A stretch of 64,000 bases of DNA from Exilibacterium tricleocarpae (GTDB lineage Bacteria > Pseudomonadota > Gammaproteobacteria > Pseudomonadales > Cellvibrionaceae). How positions within the stretch are numbered: position 1 is the stretch's first letter; each line of letters opens with the position of its first letter. The translations under genes and the position numbers were made by a program. Positions 16,820-25,992 of the stretch are shown in pieces. Below the pieces are notes generated by a model. The model saw only the letters and a list, made by a program, of their open reading frames with translations. It was not told where the DNA came from and made no database searches. The DNA lies in the NCBI RefSeq assembly GCF_007004655.1, contig NZ_ML660103.1:62001-126000 (forward strand), in the 5' to 3' direction.

Positions 16820-19800
16820 CTACACCTTTTTGTACAACGTGACCGCTTTGTAATCCCGGACCAGGTCAAAACCGATCGCCAGGCTATCCAGGTAAGCGCT
16901 GTTGCGCGCCGGTTCATCGTTGATGGTGTCTATCTGGATATGCTTCAAAGGGCGACTTGCCCGAAACAGCAGATGACGCAGCGCGACGAGGTACTGCGGT
17001 AGCTGCGGATCGTCCGGCGCCACCTTGAACGTCAGTTGCCGGCCGTTGCGCTGGGACACCAGTACCAGCTCGGTGCCGCGATACACCAGATGGTTTGAAT
17101 CCAGCCGTTTCGGCAATTGCTCGCGCAGGCCGCGCAGGGCGCTGCCGCAAAAGGACACAGGGTCCTTGGCGTTGATCCAGTAGACGGCGTCCGCAGGCAA
17201 TTGTCGTTGCAGCGCGCGCAACGCGGCGTGGGAGACAAACTGCGGGCCGGGGATACCTTCGAAGAAATAGCCCGACACCACCTCCCGGGACAACTCCATC
17301 AGGCGCAGCGAGCGAAACACGGCGCGCCACTGAAACAGCGGGTGTTCGTGCAACAGGAGTTCGCGAAACACTATGCCGTAGCGCTCGAGCAGTATCCGCA
17401 CCCGGTCTTTATTGCGCTCCTGGACTGTGATCAGGTCCGCGTCCGCCGCGGGGTAGTCGAGGCGATACCAGTTGCCGACAAACGGCGAACTCTGCCGCCA
17501 TTGGGAAAAGGCGCCGCGCTTCAGGGAACGGCGCCCGCCGGCGGACTTCGACCGGCCCGCGAACTGCTCGGCATCAGGGTAGCGAAACCTGGCGTCGATG
17601 CCTTTGCGAACCGCCGCAAAACCGTCGTTGGCAACCCGGCCGGCCCAGACCCACTGCCACAGCTTCGGTACCAGACGGGAGCCGGGCAGATCGGTTTTTT
17701 GTTGCAGGTGTTGCAGTTCATGGCGACTCAATACATCGGGAAACACCCGCTCCAGTTCGGTGTCCGCCGGCACGTCGCCGTCCTGCAGCAGATCCAGATC
17801 GCTGTCGAAACAAAAACCCAGGTGTTCTCTCGGCTGTCCCAGCCAGTGCAAATCCGCCTCCCGCAGAATATGGTCGAGTCGGTTGGGGTCGTAGTCGGGC
17901 AGGCGCGCCGGGAGCAGTTCCGTCTCCCACAGTGCGGCCGGCGCGAAGTAACAGGCCTGTCGTTGCAATACCTGGAACAGGCTATCGGTGGCGTCGATTT
18001 GAGTCGCAGCGGCATCGATGGGACCGCCCAAGTGTTGCCAGCGGGCCAGAAACAGGGGCAGGGCTTGCAATGGCAAGGGTTTGAAACTGGGGCGGGCGGC
18101 CCGTTTGGCCAGATGGAGCAAAATCTCAAAATTGTCGCTGTCGCAGAAGTGGACTGTCTCACTGTCTTCTACGAGTTCGCCGGCCACCAGCACCCCGGCG
18201 GTCGCCAGATCGCTCAGGATCACGGATAGGGGACCGTTTTCCAGCCCGAGTTTAGCACCTATGGTTTCGGCATCGAGCGGGCCGTAAAACTGTAGCCAAT
18301 TGGTCATCATCACCGAGGCCAGTTCGTCGGCATCTTGGGGCCCGGAGGTCACTTCCGGGAGGGTGGTAGTGTCGATAGCTGTGTCCCGGTCAAGTGCCAA
18401 CACTTGGTAGTTATTGTCGCGGTGGTAAAGGCCCCTGAGCAGCGCCGGCACCCTCTCCCGCGCTACCACCACTGCCGATGCAGCCGAGGCACCCTGCAAG
18501 CGCGCCAGCTTCGGTTCGACGGCGCCCAGCAGGGTTTGCGTTATGCCATCCGAATGGTCCGCAGCGATACGGGTCAGCAACTGTTGCCACTCCGGCAACG
18601 GAATGGCGACCCGCTCCTTGACCCAGTCCAGCAGGTCGATGTCAGTATCCGGGGCATAGCCCGCGGCCAGGCGCTGGCGCCGCTGCTGGAAATCCGCACA
18701 CAGCTCTGCGCCGACCCGGGGCCGCAGGGTCGGGTTGAAAATCAAGTCTTGCAACAGGTCGTTGCGCAGATTGGAGACCTTGTCGGCTTTGGCCGAGTCG
18801 TCCATATACATGTACTGGTTGACCTGTTCCCAGGCGATATTTCTGGCCATGGGGCTGGGGGTTTTGGCGCGGGTGACGCTCCAGCGGATTTCGCCGCTGT
18901 CGAGTTCGAGCAGCAGTTGGCGCAGATGTTCCAGGTCGAATTCATCCTGCAGGCAATCGCGCCAGGTCTCCAGCAGGATGGGAAAGTCCGGATATTTCAG
19001 CACTGTGTCGAGCAGCTTTTGGGAGCGCAGGCGGCTGATCCACAGCGGCTGGCGCTGGTTGAACCTGCCCTTGCTGATCAGCAGGGCCCGGCCGGCACAC
19101 TCGCGAAAACGCGCGCCGAAGAAACCCGATCCCTCCAGTCGCTGGCGCAACAACTGCTCAAGGCGATCGACCGTTACCAGCGTCAGCAGCGATTCGACCG
19201 CGACCGCATGCGGCAACTGCAACACCAGGCTTTCGTTGCTGGTGTAGATTTCCAGTTGTTCGCCGTATTGATTGCGCCAGGCCGCTTCCATCGCCATGGC
19301 CCAGGGCCGGTTTACCGCCGCGCCCCAACCGGTGTGAATCACCACCTGATTGGCTTCGCCGTAGCCGAGCAGGGAGCTGACGCTTTCGATCAACAGGTGG
19401 TGGCGGTGGGGCAGGTCGCAGCCGGTGTGCCGGCGCTGGCGCAGCAGGTAGTCGGTCACCGCCGTGGCGGCTGCCGGCGAGAGGGTGAACTCCTCGAGCA
19501 ACCGCTCCCGCAAGGTGCCGTCCTGCAGCTCGCGGTTGGCGGTCTCCAGAAATGACGCTATGCGCTCGGAAAAGTAGAAGTTGCGGCTGATACTCTCCGC
19601 TTTCCAAAACGGCGGCGGTGTCGGCCCGGGTTTGCCCGGGCGCACGAAGACATCGTTGTGGGTAATTTTTTCGATGCGCCAGTACTGGGTGCCGAGGGTA
19701 AATGTCTGGCCGATTTTGGCCTCCCAGACAAATTCCTCATCCAACTCGCCGATGCGGGCCGAACCCTCGGCGTGGCGCAACTGGAAGTAACCCCGATTGG

Positions 19801-21319
19801 GTATCACGCCGCCGGACAGGTACAGCGACAGCAGCGCGCCCTTGCGCGCCTGAATCGTGTTATCGAGCCGGTCGATACTGACTTTGGCCTGCAGTTCGCG
19901 AATCCGGTGATCGGCGTAGCGCCCGGCCAGCATCGTGATCACCAGGTCGAACTGCTCGCGGGTCAACGGATGGTAGACGCTGCCGGCGCGCAGGTGGGCG
20001 TAGAGTTGGTCGATATCCCAGGTGGCGGTGCCGGTCATGGAAATGATCACCTGCGCCAGCACGTCCAGCGGACAGGTTATCGGTCGCGTCGGTTCGATGT
20101 CTCTGTCCTGCACCGCCCGGGCCAGTACCACCGCCTCCAGAAAATCCTGGGCGTGGGTCGGGTAGATCACGCCCCGGCTGACTTCCCCGACCTGATGCCC
20201 GGCGCGGCCGATACGCTGGATGGCAGCCGCCATAGAGCCGGCGGTCTCGATCAGCAGCACCTCGTCGAGGGTGCCGATATCGATCCCCATCTCCAGCGAT
20301 GCGGTGGCGACTATGGCGGCCAACTCGCCGGCTTTGAGCTTTTGTTCCACCGCCTGGCGAATGGCCCGGGACAGCGAACCGTGATGGGCGTAAGCGAGGG
20401 TCTCACCGGCGGCGTGATTGATTTTATGGGTCAGTTTTTCGCACAGGGCGCGATTGTTGACGAAGATCAGGGTCGAGCGGTTGGCGCGGACCCGATCTAA
20501 CAACTCTTCCGCCAGAGCCTCCCAGAGTTGCTTTTCCGCCGGGCGCTCGGCGATGGCCGCCGGGTAGCGGATAGCGACGCGATAGCGCTTCTCCAGGGTC
20601 GATTCGACAATGCTGATAGCGCGGCGCTGGTAGCGTGGCCGGGTGGCGTAGTCGGCCGCATCGGTATCGAGGCGATACCCCGCCACATACCCGGCAATTT
20701 CCTCCAGCGGTTTCACGGTGGCCGACAGGGCGATGCGCTGGAACTCGCCGGACAGGGCGACTAAACGCTCCACAGCGGAAAACAGGTAGGCGCCGCGCTT
20801 GTTGTCGATCACGGCGTGAACCTCGTCGACAATGACTGTGTCGAGATTGCCCAGCAGCGACAGGCCGCTTTTTGAACTGAGCAGCAGGTTTAGGCTTTCC
20901 GGCGTGGTAATCAGGATTTCCGGCGGTCGCCGAATCATCTGGCGGCGCTCGCCGGGTTCGGTATCGCCGCTGCGGGTCTGCACGCGGATACTGGGAAACG
21001 CCAACCCCGCGGCGCTGAAACGCCGGCTCAGCTCCTGTAGCGGCCGGCTCAGGTTGTTGCGGATATCGTTGTTCAGCGCCTTCAGCGGCGACACGTAGAG
21101 TATACGGGTGTGGCCGCTGTCGAGGTCGCCGGTGATAAAGCGGTTGAGTGCCCACAAAAAGGCGGTCAGCGTCTTGCCGCTGCCGGTCGGGGCACTGATC
21201 AGGCAGTGGTGACCGGCGGCGATAGGCGGCCAGGCTTTGGTCTGGATATCCGTCGGGCGGCCCAGTTGTTCGAACCACTGGGTGACAAGTGGGTGAAAAT
21301 CGGGCAATTCCGGAGTCAT
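16820..21319 (-). CDS. lhr: Lhr-type superfamily 2 DEAD/DEAH helicase (long form)
   Basis: A 1499-residue ATP-dependent helicase of the Lhr family, implicated in DNA or RNA repair and stress responses. Motif I (SAPTGSGKT), the Walker B variant DEVH typical of Lhr, motif III (ALSATV) and motif VI (QRIGRAGHQ) lie in the first 400 residues. The winged-helix and Lhr-core domains follow, then a long C-terminal extension characteristic of full-length proteobacterial Lhr. The start MTPELPDFH was preferred to one 15 codons upstream because AAGGAG lies 10 bases before it. It is divergent from usp and appears monocistronic. Confidence 0.92.
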   Translation of the reverse strand: MTPELPDFHPLVTQWFEQLGRPTDIQTKAWPPIAAGHHCLISAPTGSGKTLTAFLWALNRFITGDLDSGHTRILYVSPLKALNNDIRNNLSRPLQELSRRFSAAGLAFPSIRVQTRSGDTEPGERRQMIRRPPEILITTPESLNLLLSSKSGLSLLGNLDTVIVDEVHAVIDNKRGAYLFSAVERLVALSGEFQRIALSATVKPLEEIAGYVAGYRLDTDAADYATRPRYQRRAISIVESTLEKRYRVAIRYPAAIAERPAEKQLWEALAEELLDRVRANRSTLIFVNNRALCEKLTHKINHAAGETLAYAHHGSLSRAIRQAVEQKLKAGELAAIVATASLEMGIDIGTLDEVLLIETAGSMAAAIQRIGRAGHQVGEVSRGVIYPTHAQDFLEAVVLARAVQDRDIEPTRPITCPLDVLAQVIISMTGTATWDIDQLYAHLRAGSVYHPLTREQFDLVITMLAGRYADHRIRELQAKVSIDRLDNTIQARKGALLSLYLSGGVIPNRGYFQLRHAEGSARIGELDEEFVWEAKIGQTFTLGTQYWRIEKITHNDVFVRPGKPGPTPPPFWKAESISRNFYFSERIASFLETANRELQDGTLRERLLEEFTLSPAAATAVTDYLLRQRRHTGCDLPHRHHLLIESVSSLLGYGEANQVVIHTGWGAAVNRPWAMAMEAAWRNQYGEQLEIYTSNESLVLQLPHAVAVESLLTLVTVDRLEQLLRQRLEGSGFFGARFRECAGRALLISKGRFNQRQPLWISRLRSQKLLDTVLKYPDFPILLETWRDCLQDEFDLEHLRQLLLELDSGEIRWSVTRAKTPSPMARNIAWEQVNQYMYMDDSAKADKVSNLRNDLLQDLIFNPTLRPRVGAELCADFQQRRQRLAAGYAPDTDIDLLDWVKERVAIPLPEWQQLLTRIAADHSDGITQTLLGAVEPKLARLQGASAASAVVVARERVPALLRGLYHRDNNYQVLALDRDTAIDTTTLPEVTSGPQDADELASVMMTNWLQFYGPLDAETIGAKLGLENGPLSVILSDLATAGVLVAGELVEDSETVHFCDSDNFEILLHLAKRAARPSFKPLPLQALPLFLARWQHLGGPIDAAATQIDATDSLFQVLQRQACYFAPAALWETELLPARLPDYDPNRLDHILREADLHWLGQPREHLGFCFDSDLDLLQDGDVPADTELERVFPDVLSRHELQHLQQKTDLPGSRLVPKLWQWVWAGRVANDGFAAVRKGIDARFRYPDAEQFAGRSKSAGGRRSLKRGAFSQWRQSSPFVGNWYRLDYPAADADLITVQERNKDRVRILLERYGIVFRELLLHEHPLFQWRAVFRSLRLMELSREVVSGYFFEGIPGPQFVSHAALRALQRQLPADAVYWINAKDPVSFCGSALRGLREQLPKRLDSNHLVYRGTELVLVSQRNGRQLTFKVAPDDPQLPQYLVALRHLLFRASRPLKHIQIDTINDEPARNSAYLDSLAIGFDLVRDYKAVTLYKKV

Positions 21320-21470
21320 TACCGCTGTTCTCCTTGACCTGGCGAGGTGTCCGGTGCGGGGCACAGAGTCGGTATTCTCCCGTTTACTTTGATCTCTATC
21401 AATCTCTCGCCCGCTTATTCGATCTATAAAGAACCTTTCAGATCACGCAACCGGAGAGGGAGAGAGGCGG

Positions 21471-21917
21471 ATGTATAAAAACATTCTAACTGCAATCGAT
21501 ATTTCAGCGGAGAGCGAGCAGGTCCTGCAGGCCGCTAAACGGCTGGGCGACGTCTATGGTGCCGAGATTTCGGTCATCCATGTCGCCGATAACCCGAGAA
21601 CCTTCTACCCCTCGGTTTACGGTGAGATTGCCGGCTACGATTTCACCTTTGACGAACAGACGTTTCGCCAGTCCCTGGTCGAGCGCGTCGCCAAGCTGGC
21701 GCAACCGTTCGGTATTGAGAGTGATCACGTCAGTGTTGAATTCGGCAGTGTGACCAATCAGGTGGTCGAGAAAGCCGCAAACCTGGGGACGGATTTGATC
21801 GTGCTCGGCAGCCACGGCCGCCACGGGATTCAGTTGTTGCTGGGCTCCACCGCCAATGGTGTGTTGCACCACGCCGAGTGTGATGTTCTGGCCGTCAGAG
21901 TCAAAGAAGACAGCTAG
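21471..21917 (+). CDS. universal stress protein (UspA family)
   Basis: A 148-residue Usp-fold protein. It begins MYKNILTAIDIS, has the family's V-DxS type first strand, and ends with the nucleotide-binding pattern GSHGRHGIQLLLGSTANGVL (G-2x-G-9x-G-S), so it should bind ATP. Such proteins are induced by growth arrest and stress. The start is preceded by a purine-rich GGAGAGGGAGAG stretch. It is divergent from lhr and convergent with aspA. Confidence 0.92.
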   Translation: MYKNILTAIDISAESEQVLQAAKRLGDVYGAEISVIHVADNPRTFYPSVYGEIAGYDFTFDEQTFRQSLVERVAKLAQPFGIESDHVSVEFGSVTNQVVEKAANLGTDLIVLGSHGRHGIQLLLGSTANGVLHHAECDVLAVRVKEDS

Positions 21918-21930
21918 CGACAATCCATCC

Positions 21931-21953
21931 GCGGCGCCGGGTTACGGCGCCGC
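21931..21953. terminator. hairpin between convergent usp and aspA
   Basis: Perfect 9-bp GC-only stem GCGGCGCCG / CGGCGCCGC with a 5-base loop between two convergent stops. No T run follows, so it is only a probable bidirectional terminator. Confidence 0.55.
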
Positions 21954-21966
21954 AGCGGCCTGGCCA

Positions 21967-23385
21967 TTATGGCTGGGTGGCGGTGATCGGTTGTAACATC
22001 TTTTCCGGCTTCAAGATATCGTCGAGTGCTTCTGCCGACATAATGCCGTTTTCGAGGATCAGGTCCCGCACCGAGGCCTCAGTTTCTAACGCCTGTTTGG
22101 CGAGTTTGCTGGTGAGTTCATAGCCCAGATGCGGCGACAGCGCCGTGATCAGGGCCATGCTGTTATTCATCACCGCCAGGCAGTGATCCGTATTGGCGCT
22201 GATGCCGCGGATACAGCGTTCCTCCAGCATATCGATGGCGCGGGTCATCAGTTGTATCGAATCCAGCAGACTGTAAACGATCAGCGGCTCCATGGCGTTG
22301 AGCTGCAACTGTCCGGCCTCCGCCGCCATCGACACCGACAGGTCGTTGCCCATCACCCGGTAGGCGACCTGGTTGACCGCTTCGGGGATGACCGGATTGA
22401 CCTTGCCGGGCATGATCGAGGAACCCGGCTGCACCGGCGGCAAGTTGATCTCGCCGAAGCCGCCGCGCGGCCCGCTGCTGAGCAGGCGCAGGTCGTTACA
22501 GAACTTCGACAGCTTGATGGCAATGCGGCGCAGCACGCCCGACAGCATCACAAAGGCGCCGGTATCGGAGGTGGCCTCGATTAAATCGGGAGCCAGCGTA
22601 AACGGCATGCCGGCGATGGCGGACAGTTTGGCCACCGCCAGATCGGCATAGCGGGAATCGGTATTGATACCGGTGCCGATGGCGGTGGCGCCCAGGTTGA
22701 TTTCCCGGCCCAGGACCGCGACTTCGTGCAGGCGACTGATATCTTCCTGCAAGGTGGTGCGGCAGGCGTTGAATTCCTGGCCCAGGGTCATGGGCACGGC
22801 ATCCTGCAACTGGGTGCGGCCGAGTTTCAGGACACCGGAAAATTCCTCGGCTTTTACCGCCAGCGTCTCGCTGATACGTTCCAGTGCGGAAATCAGCTCC
22901 GGGCAGGATAGCTGAATGGCGAGTTTGATCGCTGTCGGGTAGACGTCGTTGGTGGACTGCGACAGGTTGACGTGGTTGTTGGGGTGCAGTTTGTCATAGC
23001 TGCCGCGCTCGTGTCCCAGCAACTCCAGGGCGCGGTTGGCGATAACTTCATTGGCGTTCATATTGGTCGAGGTACCGGCGCCGCCCTGCACCATATCCAC
23101 GAGGAACTGGTCGTGCAGTTGGCCGTCGATAATATCGTCGCAGGCGGCACTGATGGCGTTTACCAGGTCCGGCCCCAGGCCGCCCAGTTCGCCGTTGGCC
23201 TGGCAGCAGGCTTTTTTGACCATCGCCAGCGCCACCACCAGACGCGGGTAATGGTGGAGGGGCACGCCGGTAAGCTGGAAATTGTCCCGCGCCCGCAGGG
23301 TTTGAATACCGTAGTAGGCATCGGCGTCCACGGTTTTGCTGCCGAGGCTGTCATGTTCGAGTCGGGTAGATACCGCGTTTTCCAT
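21967..23385 (-). CDS. aspA: aspartate ammonia-lyase
   Basis: A 472-residue member of the fumarase/aspartase superfamily that converts L-aspartate to fumarate and ammonia. The signature GSSIMPGKVNPV is present, and the flexible catalytic serine loop lies in it. Blocks GGAGTSTNMNANEV, QSTNDVYPTA and GRTQLQDAVPMTLGQEF match aspartase closely. Length and the MVKKA / NDLRLLSSGPR blocks fit AspA better than FumC. It is cytosolic. The intergenic region upstream holds two palindromic repeat elements. Confidence 0.9.
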   Translation of the reverse strand: MENAVSTRLEHDSLGSKTVDADAYYGIQTLRARDNFQLTGVPLHHYPRLVVALAMVKKACCQANGELGGLGPDLVNAISAACDDIIDGQLHDQFLVDMVQGGAGTSTNMNANEVIANRALELLGHERGSYDKLHPNNHVNLSQSTNDVYPTAIKLAIQLSCPELISALERISETLAVKAEEFSGVLKLGRTQLQDAVPMTLGQEFNACRTTLQEDISRLHEVAVLGREINLGATAIGTGINTDSRYADLAVAKLSAIAGMPFTLAPDLIEATSDTGAFVMLSGVLRRIAIKLSKFCNDLRLLSSGPRGGFGEINLPPVQPGSSIMPGKVNPVIPEAVNQVAYRVMGNDLSVSMAAEAGQLQLNAMEPLIVYSLLDSIQLMTRAIDMLEERCIRGISANTDHCLAVMNNSMALITALSPHLGYELTSKLAKQALETEASVRDLILENGIMSAEALDDILKPEKMLQPITATQP

Positions 23386-23592
23386 TTTCTTGGTTATCTC
23401 ATCTGGTTACATCAAGGCCGTGCTGCGCGGGCGATTCTAGCACAATGGAGATCGACTGCGGGGTATCAATCCCCTTGACTTAAATTTTGTTATGAAAATA
23501 GGTAAACTGTCAGCCCGGGGTTCTTAAAAGTACCTAGACTTGAAGTTAATTGGCTGGATATCGTGGTTAGCCACGGAACTTTAAGCTAGTGC

Positions 23593-23742
23593 GTGCTAAT
23601 TCGCCGGTCTGGCTCTGGAGCGGGCTTTCAGAAACACGCCGTAGACCCATCCATGGGGGCTCGCCTAAAGCGCCTACTTTTGGTCACGACAGCATCCCTG
23701 CTGTCGAGAGTTTCTGAAAGCCCGCTCCAGAGCCAGACCTAC
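23593..23742 (+). repeat. covarying palindromic repeat, copy A
   Basis: Perfect 30-bp arms at 23606-23635 and 23710-23739 (left arm begins GGTCTGGCTCTGGAGCGGGC). The interior includes GACCCATCCATGGGGG and CGACAGCATCCCTGCTGTCG. Flanks GTGCTAATT on the left and CAGACCTAC on the right are shared with copies B (inverted) and C. Confidence 0.85.
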
Positions 23743-23801
23743 CCCGCGGTGTTCTTAACTGGTGCTTTGACCGGAAAGTATTTTCACTTCGGTGGCACTG
23801 A

Positions 23802-23913
23802 GGTCTCGAGCCGGGCCTAGCCCTTCGGGACCTTCGCCCGCAGGGATGCTGGCGTAGAGCCTACAAGGATGTATGCACGGCGTGTCCCGAAGGGCGAAGC
23901 CCCGCGCGAGACC
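23802..23913. repeat. related palindromic repeat (copy D)
   Basis: A 112-bp imperfect palindrome. The arm GGTCTCG...GGGC..GCCCTTCGGGAC at the left pairs with GTCCCGAAGGGC...CGAGACC at the right. The interior has CAGGGATGCTGGCG and AAGGATG, echoing the interior of copies A-C, but the arms differ. Confidence 0.7.
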
Positions 23914-24069
23914 CGGTCGGCGAAGGCCGCCAAAACCCGTTAATTAGGTGAAAACCTTTAATTTGTAAGTACTAGAACCAAAGCGACAAACACCGGTGGC
24001 GCAACGGCTCCCTAACCCTGCCGCCTGAGTACGATCCATACAATCCGAAAACACAGGAGCGCAATCTAT

Positions 24070-25917
24070 ATGTCCGTCGATAATGTCACCTATGGCGATA
24101 CCTCTACCGTTACCGGAGGATTGCTGTCTGAAATCCGCGAGGACCAACAGGCCGGTGCACTCAAGGGGGCTCAATTGCTGGCTAAATGCCTGCGGGAAGA
24201 GGGCGTCGAGCTGTTGTTTGGTTATCCGGGCGGCGCCAACCTGGAGATTTTCGATGTCCTGCGCCAATACGATATCCGCTGCATCCGCGTCGAGCACGAG
24301 CAGGGGGCGGTGCATGCGGCCCAGGGCTATGCCAGGGCCACCGGCCGGGTTGGCGTTTGTCTGGCCACCTCCGGTCCCGGCGCCACCAACCTGGTGACCG
24401 GTATCGCCGACGCCAACAGCGATTCGACCCCGATCGTCGCCATCACCGGCAATGTGCCCAGTGGGCTGCTCGGCAAAAACGCGTTCCAGGAAGTGGATAT
24501 CGTCGGTATCACACAACCCATCACCAAGCGCAGTTACCTGGTGGACCGGGTGCGGCGGATTCCGGAAGTGGTGCGCGAAGCGTTTGCCCTGGCCGGCGGC
24601 AACCGGCCCGGGCCGGTGTTGATCGATATCCCCAAAGATATTCAACAACACTATCCCAGGGACCCCGAGGGCAACTATCGCCCGCCGCGTATTCCCGCCG
24701 TTATCGAGGCGCCGGAGACGGTGGTGGCGGGGCTCACCGATACGCAACTGCAGGAGTGCGTGCGGCTGATCGCCGAGGCCCGCAGACCGGTGATTTATGC
24801 GGGCGGCGGCATTGTCAGCGCCGGTGTCGAGACGGCGTTGCTGGCGCTGGCCGAAAAGTTGGACTGCCCGGTGACCAACACCCTGATGGGTATCGGCTGT
24901 TTTCCTCCCGATCACGAACTGGCCCTGCATGTGTTGGGTATGCACGGCAGTAAGTACGCCAACACGGCCATCAATGAGGCCGACCTGGTGCTGGCCCTGG
25001 GTGTGCGCTTTGACGATCGGGTGACGGGCAAGGTCAGCGAATTTATCAAACACGGAAAAATTATTCATATCGATGTCGACCGCGACGAGTTGAACAAAAA
25101 CAAGACGGTGACACTGCCGATTTGTGCGGACCTGGCCGTCGCCCTGGAACAACTGGTGCAGGCGGTGAATCCGGGTGATTTTGCCGAGTGGCGCCGCTAT
25201 CTCGACCAGTTGCAACAAAGCTATCCGTTCAGCTATAGCGGCGGCACCGGACTCAGGCCGCAGTTTGCCATCGAAACCCTCAGCGATATGACCGCCGGCG
25301 AGGCCGTCGTCAGTCTCGGTGTCGGCCAACACCAGATGTGGGCGATGCAGTACTACCGGGCCTGTCGCACCCGCTCGTTTCTCAGCAGTTCGGGCTTCGG
25401 CACCATGGGCTATGGCCTGCCGGCGGCCATGGGCGCGAAAATGGGATGCCCGCAACGGCAGGTCATTGATATCGATGGCGACGGCAGTCTCAATATGACC
25501 ATCCACGAACTCAGCACCTGTCATCGCTACGGTATCGGGGTCAAGGTGGTGGTGATCAATAACCAGTGGCTGGGTATGGTGCGCCAGTGGCAGGACATGA
25601 TCTACGAGGGCCACCGCGCCCACTCGGCGTTGTCGGCGCCTGACCCGGCGCCGCGCGCCGCTGTCTACCCGGACTTTGTCACCATTGCCGCCGGCTACGG
25701 CGTCAAGGCCGAGCGGGTGACCGAGACCGGCGAGTTGGTGGCCGCCTTTGAGCGCATGCTGGCCGACCCCGATGAACCCTACCTGGTGGATATCGTGGTG
25801 GAGAGAGAGGAAAACGTGTTTCCCATGATACCCGCCGGTGCCACCTACAAAGACATCATCATGAGCGCCGAGGATTTGGCACGCGTGGGTAAAGATGAGC
25901 AGGGTGCTAATATTTAG
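24070..25917 (+). CDS. acetolactate synthase large subunit-type ThDP enzyme
   Basis: A 615-residue thiamine-diphosphate enzyme of the acetohydroxyacid synthase family, which condenses two pyruvates (or pyruvate with 2-oxobutyrate) toward branched-chain amino acids. The cofactor-activating glutamate lies in RVEHEQGAVHAAQGYAR. The ThDP/Mg motif is GDGSLNMTIHELSTCHRYG...NNQWLGMVRQWQ. The FAD-binding middle domain is intact. The first 30 residues are an extension without homology that I can see. A GGAG ribosome site lies about 12 bases before the ATG. No small regulatory subunit gene (ilvN/ilvH) is adjacent, so it may pair with one elsewhere or be catabolic. Confidence 0.85.
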   Translation: MSVDNVTYGDTSTVTGGLLSEIREDQQAGALKGAQLLAKCLREEGVELLFGYPGGANLEIFDVLRQYDIRCIRVEHEQGAVHAAQGYARATGRVGVCLATSGPGATNLVTGIADANSDSTPIVAITGNVPSGLLGKNAFQEVDIVGITQPITKRSYLVDRVRRIPEVVREAFALAGGNRPGPVLIDIPKDIQQHYPRDPEGNYRPPRIPAVIEAPETVVAGLTDTQLQECVRLIAEARRPVIYAGGGIVSAGVETALLALAEKLDCPVTNTLMGIGCFPPDHELALHVLGMHGSKYANTAINEADLVLALGVRFDDRVTGKVSEFIKHGKIIHIDVDRDELNKNKTVTLPICADLAVALEQLVQAVNPGDFAEWRRYLDQLQQSYPFSYSGGTGLRPQFAIETLSDMTAGEAVVSLGVGQHQMWAMQYYRACRTRSFLSSSGFGTMGYGLPAAMGAKMGCPQRQVIDIDGDGSLNMTIHELSTCHRYGIGVKVVVINNQWLGMVRQWQDMIYEGHRAHSALSAPDPAPRAAVYPDFVTIAAGYGVKAERVTETGELVAAFERMLADPDEPYLVDIVVEREENVFPMIPAGATYKDIIMSAEDLARVGKDEQGANI

Positions 25918-25961
25918 CATCCTGTCAGGCAGATTATTGTGCCTAACTCGGTTGGGTTGTT

Positions 25962-25976
25962 GGGGCTCCCAGCCCC
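25962..25976. terminator. short hairpin between convergent genes
   Basis: GGGGCT CCC AGCCCC, a 6-bp perfect stem with a 3-base loop, between the acetolactate-synthase-type stop and the convergent histidine kinase stop. There is no clear T run. Confidence 0.4.
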
Positions 25977-25992
25977 TCACCTCTGACCACTT

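Larger units (their letters stand above)
23386..24069. other. intergenic region with two palindromic repeats
   Basis: About 680 bases between divergent aspA and the acetolactate-synthase-type gene, with the palindromes at 23593-23742 and 23802-23913. The first 120 bases upstream of aspA are AT-rich and probably hold its promoter. Short frames overlapping the palindromes are not credible genes. Confidence 0.6.
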
